From contig NC_057923.1 of the NCBI RefSeq assembly GCF_018873765.1, positions 56,042,593-56,106,592 on the forward strand: 64,000 nt of DNA, read 5' to 3'. Position numbers and translations under genes: made by a program. The notes beneath the pieces were generated by a model. The model made no database searches, was not told the DNA's origin, and worked only from the letters and a program-made list of their open reading frames with translations. The stretch is from Telopea speciosissima. Lineage: Eukaryota; Streptophyta; Magnoliopsida; Proteales; Proteaceae. Within the stretch, counting starts at the first letter, position 1; each line of letters starts with the position of its first letter. This document shows positions 58,980 through 64,000 of this stretch, piece after piece.

Positions 58980-59295
58980 ATGTATTTATGTTGAAAACGA
59001 AGCCTATAATGATGCAGAAAAAATGGAAATCACAAACAACAATCACACAATCGAAAACAAGAATTTACGTGGTTCGGTAAGGTTGCCTACATCTACGGTG
59101 AGATGAGATCTATTTAGTTATCAATGAAGAATAGGGTTATACTCGCTTATCCTTCCACCTCGATTGCATTACAGAGAATGAACCCTCACTACAAATTTAT
59201 AACGAAACCCTACACAAAACATCATACCCCCAAACAATTTCATCTCTCTCTCTCTCCGCAACATCATTCTATGGAGAACCGAACTTTAACTTCTA
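58980..59295 (-). mobile_element. LTR-like fragment
   Basis: On the minus strand this reads CCGAACCACGTAAATTCTTG followed by TTGTGTGATTGTTG-type sequence, a very common signature of the 3' part of plant Ty1/copia LTRs. The borders are uncertain. It is a fossil. Confidence 0.45.
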
Positions 59296-59660
59296 CACTA
59301 CATGATTGAGATATTTCGATCCATGATGGCAGGTGGATGGCGATCTCACGTTGGTAACAGTGGCAGGTTGGATGTCGGCAGGGGAGGAGGCGGCGGCTGT
59401 GCGATGGGAGGATTGTGAATGGCGTTAGCCATTAGGGCTCTGATACCATAACAGAACCCTAGGAAACGATTTCAGAATTTTGTTATTGTACATATTGCTC
59501 TCTCAATTCTAGAGAAGCTTAAAGCATTTATACATGCAATGGTTAATTAGTCAATCTCAAAGTACAATCAAATCTAATCTCCAAGTCAATCGATCTCATA
59601 TTCTGCTAGATGCGATATGGTTTCAGTAATAGGTATTACCCATATTTCAGAGTTGTTAGG
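59296..59660 (-). mobile_element. 5' end of an old Ty1/copia element (LTR plus primer-binding site)
   Basis: A perfect initiator-tRNA-Met primer-binding site, TGGTATCAGAGC, lies at 59449-59438 on the minus strand. The LTR end (TTTCCTAGGGTTCTGTTA) is just before it, and a TATA-like TGTATAAATGC further up. After the site a short gag-like start (MANAIHNPP) follows, and then the element is cut off. It is broken, and its far LTR border was not found. Confidence 0.6.
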
Positions 59661-60425
59661 CTGAGTGGCCAACAATTGCTCAAAAGTGTGAGTGATGGAG
59701 ATGGAGAAACAAGGCATGACAGGCTTTGATAAGAAAAATAACTACCTACCTACCTACCTATCTACCTTGAGTTTTAATCTTCAATTCAGTCCTAGCTTAG
59801 CTTACCTAACCTGCAAATGGAGAAGCTCCGCACATGTGTAAGATGGTCATTCCCCGTCTCGCTGTGTCTCGACAGCACGGTCTTGCCGGACAGCTCGACA
59901 ATAGAGAATCCAAATTGCAGATGAAGAGACTGAAGGCATAGTTCTGCAGAATCAACCAATTAAAGAAGAAGGTAAATGTGGGCATGATGGAGGAGGAGGG
60001 CACATGGATAACTATCTATGATGTTAGATAGTAATGCACGTGCCCTGCTTCTCCATCTTGCGCAGCACACACCTTGACAGGCCATGCCGTATATATGTAG
60101 TCAGCAGCTTTACACAGTCAGGTCGAGTAGCAGAGAAGCTTAACACTCTCTTTACTTGTAAGAGTGAGTTTGGGAGATTCATATCCATTTCACCAGTCTC
60201 ACCAGTCTTTCTCCATCTCTTTTATAGGAAAAAGAGGTCACATGGGAGGGGAGGGGGGGGGGGGGTGTTACCTGTTAAGTGTGGGGGACAGGGCGCGCAA
60301 AGATGTGAGCTGGGTGTGGGACCCTATTATTAGTTTGCAAATTGCAACCAAAGGACATGTGAGAAGTAACCCTTGCAATCCCTTTAAACATCCCAGGGAA
60401 AAATATAGAAGTAGGAATTTATAAT
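59661..60425. other. Intergenic with simple repeat and single MITE arm
   Basis: Contains (CTAC)n at about 59744-59765 and, at 59815-59920, a one-armed copy of the 60426-60612 fold-back (CGCTGTGTCTCGACAGCACG, CCGGACAGCTCGACAATAGA). A G-run lies at 60250-60264. No gene is seen. Confidence 0.5.
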
Positions 60426-60612
60426 TTGGATCCTTTACTGCCGAGCTGTCCGATAGGACCGTGCTGCCTAGACACGGTGAGGCGTGCAATGATCGCCTTA
60501 CCCCTGCCCGAGTGCCTTGCCCTAATGGGGGTAAGGTGGTCATTGCATGCCTCACCGTGTCTGTGCAGCACTGTCCTGCTGGGCAGCTCGGCAGTAGAGG
60601 ATCTGGATCCAA
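60426..60612. repeat. 187-bp fold-back MITE
   Basis: The left arm (TTGGATCC ... ACTGCCGAGCTGTCC ... GACACGGTGAGGCGTGCAAT) and the right arm (ATTGCATGCCTCACCGTGTC ... GGGCAGCTCGGCAGT ... GGATCCAA) are long inverted repeats of about 80 bases with some mismatches. The centre is CCTTGCCCTAATGGGGGTAAG-like. It causes long open frames on both strands that are not genes. Confidence 0.8.
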
Positions 60613-62025
60613 GAATTTATCGAAGTGGGAACAAGGCCAAATTAATTCCCTCAAGTTCTTGCCCTCCTCTGACGGTCAGATCGACTTACTAGCCGGGTAG
60701 ACCCAAGTGATTGTGGTAGTGGTAAGGGTTTGTAGGGGTGTGGTCCTTAGACCAGTTGGTTCGGTTCTCTTGGGTAAGCCCAAGTGTATGACAATTTAGG
60801 GTTGACTCCCTCCTTGTATCCTCTTCGGATTTCCCCTCCAGTTTGATTCAGCTCTTGGGATAGGTCGTTGATTTTGTTGTGGAGTTCACTCTATGTATTT
60901 TTTATTTCTGTTCGTTCTTCCATTTTTTGGGGAAAGAATTGTAGACTTCGTTGAGTATAGTTTTGTTATGAGTGTCTCGAATTCTTATACCCGTTTCGTT
61001 GATTGGCCCGCTCTGACATCTTTGGTGGCGAACCGAATGAGATTTTTTTTTAGGTCTATGATGGTAGTCGAGGCCCAAGCCTGGACCTAATGGATCAACC
61101 CGACTTGGAGGAGTATTTATAGGTTTTACTGTCTTGTTGTGTATGCAAGTAAAACAAGTGAGATTTTGAGATTTTTTGAGTTAGGGTTTTCGAGGAAGAG
61201 TTTTTGCGCGACTTTTGGGTGTTCTTGGGAGATCTCTGTTGTATTTTCTTCTATTACATAGTGAATCATTTTCAGCTTTGCCCATGGATGTAGCACATCA
61301 TATTGATGTATTAAGCACGTTAAATCATTGTGTCATCTTTGCTCTATTTTGTTTTTTCGTGTTTCTTTGGTGTTTGTTTTAACAATTTTAATTACCAATA
61401 AAAAATTATCTAAGAACCACACTCCTTCAGTGGAACTCATCATCTTTTTTCTTCATTCATTTGGATCTCTTCTGCTTCATCTATTTTGTCCGGATACTCC
61501 TTTTCCACATAACAAAGGGAAAGGTAAAGTTGCCATCTTCTCTTGACTGCAGTAAAAAGAAATATTATCCACCATATTCATCTGCTCTTAACTGTATTAA
61601 TTCTCTAGATCTTGGTGTTTTAACTGTTACTATTAACTAGCAAATGTGGTAGGTAACACTGGAAAGTAGATCCCAAATTTTGTAGTCATTAAGTGCTCTA
61701 CATTTGTGAGGCCATTCCCATAACTGCCATATTTATGAGACCTTTTCATTGGCAACAGAAGATAACATCAACTTTCCACCACAAACCTGTCCAAGGGACT
61801 CTCCATCCTCCTTACCGACATGTTACATCATATCTAGCTGCAAATGAACCCTTCAACTATTGTTCAAAAGGAACCAAAAGGAAAAGAACAACCTAGTATT
61901 TGTTCCATACTGGAAGGAGTGGACATGAATCAACCCCCTTGAAAACCAAAAACCAAAACAAATTTGGGGTTCATGTTTCTCACTGAACCACTGCGATCAC
62001 CACAGAACATGATTAATGAAATATG
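60613..62025. other. Intergenic, no gene seen
   Basis: T-rich sequence with one weak frame at 60893-61090 that lacks any known domain. TTTGAGTTAGGGTTTTCGAG ... GAGATCTCTGTTGTATTTTC near 61175-61250 has an LTR-like look, but no borders were found. Confidence 0.35.
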
Positions 62026-62400
62026 TCATTTTCAATAATGCCTCTGGTGGGAAGCCTCGGACAAATTCCAGTCTTAGTACATGTCAGAAATCGCGAGATA
62101 ACCATTGAAAAATTCTCGCCATTTTCAGGAAAGTTTTCCTCCACCCATAGAGGATGGTTCACCCACCATCCTAGGTTTTTAGTATATTCCAAAATACCCT
62201 CTTGATATCCATTTCCACCCGCTCCTGCCCCTCGGCGAATGAGATCCCATTCACTATGGGTGGAGGGAAACTCTGTCCTTTTCAATAATGCAGCAGGGGA
62301 AAGCCTTGGGCAAATTCTAGTCTTAGTATATCTTGAAAATTGTGAGATACCTTTGAAAAATTCTAGCCATTTTTGCACAAAGTGGCCACCCTCATGACTC
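62026..62400. repeat. Diverged ~250-bp direct repeat
   Basis: TTTTCAATAATGCCTCTGGT...GGACAAATTCCAGTCTTAGT at 62029 recurs as TTTTCAATAATGCAGCAGGG...GGCAAATTCTAGTCTTAGT at 62279, then GAGATA(A)CC(A)TTTGAAAAATTC in both. The two halves are about 75-80% alike by eye. The spacing suggests an old tandem duplication. There is no clear coding role. Confidence 0.7.
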
Positions 62401-62559
62401 AAAATTTGCCCCGGTAAAGAAATTACCCCTTCTCTCCTTAGTTAACAGTTTATCTGAACATATGTTACCTTTGATTGTATTTATTCCCCATAAGATAAAA
62501 ATGTATTTCACCTGCATTTGAAGACAAGGGATAAAATTATTTCAATTTGGTTTTTCTTA

Positions 62560-62697
62560 GGCTGTGTTTAGTATGCATTCTTGGAATGCATTCTGGGTTG
62601 ATTTCGCATTATCGGATCGTGAAAATAGTTCTTTTTATCGACCGAGAATGCGAAATTGACCCAAAATGTATTCCAAAAATGCATACCAAATACAGCC
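62560..62697. mobile_element. 138-bp Tourist-like MITE (PIF/Harbinger) with TTA TSD
   Basis: The ends GGCTGTGTTTAGTATGCATT and AATGCATACCAAATACAGCC are near-perfect inverted repeats that continue inward for about 50 bases (TGATTTCGCATT / AATGCGAAATTGA). TTA occurs on both sides (62557-62559 and 62698-62700). The short length, GGC ends and 3-bp TTA duplication are the Tourist pattern. Confidence 0.85.
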
Positions 62698-62741
62698 TTA
62701 GTTTTCGATAATTACTAAAAATAAAAAATAAAAAAAATTTA

Positions 62742-62822
62742 CCCAATGCACAAGGCTCCTGCGTTTAGCAGGGTCTGGGGAAGGTCAAATGTACGTAGCC
62801 TTACCCCTATTTCCAAATAAAC
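62742..62822 (-). mobile_element. Truncated Au-like SINE
   Basis: On the minus strand it reads AGGGGTAAGGCTACGTACAT, CCTTCCCCAGACCCTGC and AGGAGCCTTGTGCATTGGGT, matching the 3' part of the SINE at 31140-31265. The tRNA-derived 5' part is absent. Confidence 0.75.
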
Positions 62823-63400
62823 TGTTTTCGATAATTATAAAAAAATAAAACAAACACCTTAGTCAATTTTAACTCCAGATTGTTCCATTCTATATGGTAA
62901 TCCAAACAAATCCAATTGCTTCACAAAACCCAAACATAAATCATTACATTTCACATAATTGGAGTTGAGTTACATTATTCTTTCACCTTGTTCTATTTTT
63001 TTTTTTTCTTTCCAAATTGATTATGGCATGTCTTAAAACATGGAAATAAGATTGAAAACCCAAGTAAAGTTGTGGACCACAACAGAAGAAAGAAGGCGTA
63101 CTTTTTAAATCTTTGTTTCTTTCTTCATCTTAGTGTGGAAGGCATTTGGCTATATTCAGGATTTGATGAGAACCTCATAATTGTTGAGGGGTCATTCAGG
63201 TAGACCCACTTCCTGAGTGGACTCCCAGTCTTTTCCATCTACCACTTTCCATGACAGAGGTTGAAGCTAGTCTTCAAGATGCTTCTCACATCTTGAAATG
63301 TATAAGAATTCTTTTTTTTATTCCTCTCACTATGTATGTTATCATTTCTAAATGGAAAATGTGAGAGACTTTAGTGTCAAGGACTGCAAATCTGTCATCA
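62823..63400. other. Intergenic, no gene seen
   Basis: A/T-rich sequence with T-runs near 62998-63011. No coding frame or repeat end was recognised. Confidence 0.4.
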
Positions 63401-64000
63401 TCTCTGGAATAACAGTTCTACAGAAACACTAACTAAATCATCCTTGGACTCTTAAGAAATCTAGTTGATTAGGACACACTAGAATAGGAATTCCAAAGTT
63501 TTGGATGTCTAAGTGTACAAGGAGGGAGGACTTTTCCACTATGACCAGATAGTTGTTATTGGTGAAGCCTGATTTTTGGTCCAGAATGTGCGGTTGAGAT
63601 CTTCGGAAGGCCATTTCAGCCTCGAAACGATCTCGGATTACCGAAAAATGGCAAACATCATGCCAATGGCAAGGTGTTGTGTTGAGCTCATCGAGATCTT
63701 CGAAATGATATATTATGGGATATACGTTATGTTTTGGTCCGATCCTGTCCGGTTTGGCAAATTCTGGGTCCAAGTGTATTCTTGTACTTCTTCAGATTAG
63801 GGCTTCTCTATATAATGTTCTTATCTCTGAGAGGACTGTAAGAGAGATTTTGTAACATTTCCAGAGAATAGTGAAATTGGTTCTGTTGTTCGATCGTGGA
63901 TGTAGCTTCCATTTTGAGGGTGAACCACGTAAATCCTATGTGTTTGTGTGTGCTTGTTCTTTTCTGTTTTTCATATTTCTTCTGCAAATTGCCATTCTGG
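63401..64000 (+). mobile_element. LTR-like sequence running off the right edge
   Basis: A TATA-like CTCTATATAATG (about 63807) is followed by GTAACATTTCCAGAGAATAG and GGTGAACCACGTAAATCC (about 63918-63936), the usual order inside plant Ty1/copia LTRs. The upstream border is not fixed and the element continues beyond the window. Its state cannot be judged here. Confidence 0.5.

Noticed and set aside
60034-60700. Overlapping open frames of 80-128 residues on both strands
   Set aside because: They arise from the fold-back MITE and a G-run; the arms translate to mirror-related nonsense on opposite strands.
1-64000. CRISPR array, operon-like gene group or bacterial system
   Set aside because: No regularly spaced short repeats or tightly packed genes exist; the whole window is plant nuclear sequence.

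Overview
This is a plant nuclear window, and the intron-exon structure, the L1-type LINE parts (DUF4283/CCHC ORF1, zf-RVT, RNase H), an Au-like SINE, dense MITEs and a MIK2-type LRR receptor kinase point to an angiosperm. I cannot name the species from sequence alone. Only two complete protein-coding genes are clear. A third very small gene is possible and one receptor kinase is decayed. The rest is mostly nested transposable-element debris.

Layout: 0.3-2.8 kb holds a hairpin MITE, a 5'-truncated LINE ORF1 with its 3' tail, and a 409-bp TIR element. 3.8-4.8 kb (minus) is a complete three-exon LURP-one-related (LOR) gene. 5-8.5 kb holds TIR elements, one with a clean 10-bp target-site duplication. 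9.2-15.5 kb is a tRNA-Ala(AGC) gene in a duplicated flank, followed by three stacked TIR elements. 17-19.8 kb (plus) is a decayed LRR receptor-like kinase of the MIK2/At1g35710 type. 20.5-23.2 kb is a LINE fragment joined to a second copy of the 11.2-13.0 kb element. 23.2-25.4 kb carries three more tRNA-Ala(AGC) copies in duplicated flanks, one clearly a pseudogene and one with a mutated T-loop.

27.87-45.82 kb (minus) is a complete 18-exon gene for the ribosome-biogenesis GTPase BMS1. I could place every splice junction, giving an open 1225-residue protein. Intron 11 has AT-AC ends, the consensus U12 5' splice site and a U12-like branch point, so it is a minor-spliceosome intron. Introns 13 and 14 are several kb long because of insertions: LINE RNase H fragments, an old LTR element with a 5-bp TSD carrying a nested SINE and a small MITE, and a separate solo LTR with its own 5-bp TSD.

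46-64 kb has no confident gene. It contains LTR-like remnants, a TIR element with many GAGATCTCGG motifs, a possible 102-residue three-exon gene at 50.8-51.5 kb, a LINE 3' end, several fold-back MITEs, a Tourist-like MITE with a TTA duplication, a truncated SINE, and the start of another LTR-like sequence at the right edge.

The genes are not functionally linked: BMS1 works in nucleolar 40S maturation, the tRNAs serve translation, LOR proteins are membrane/defence-associated, and the kinase copy is probably dead. The best signals for follow-up are the AT-AC intron, the tRNA-Ala segmental duplication, and the transposon family whose insertion can be read against an empty paralogous site.
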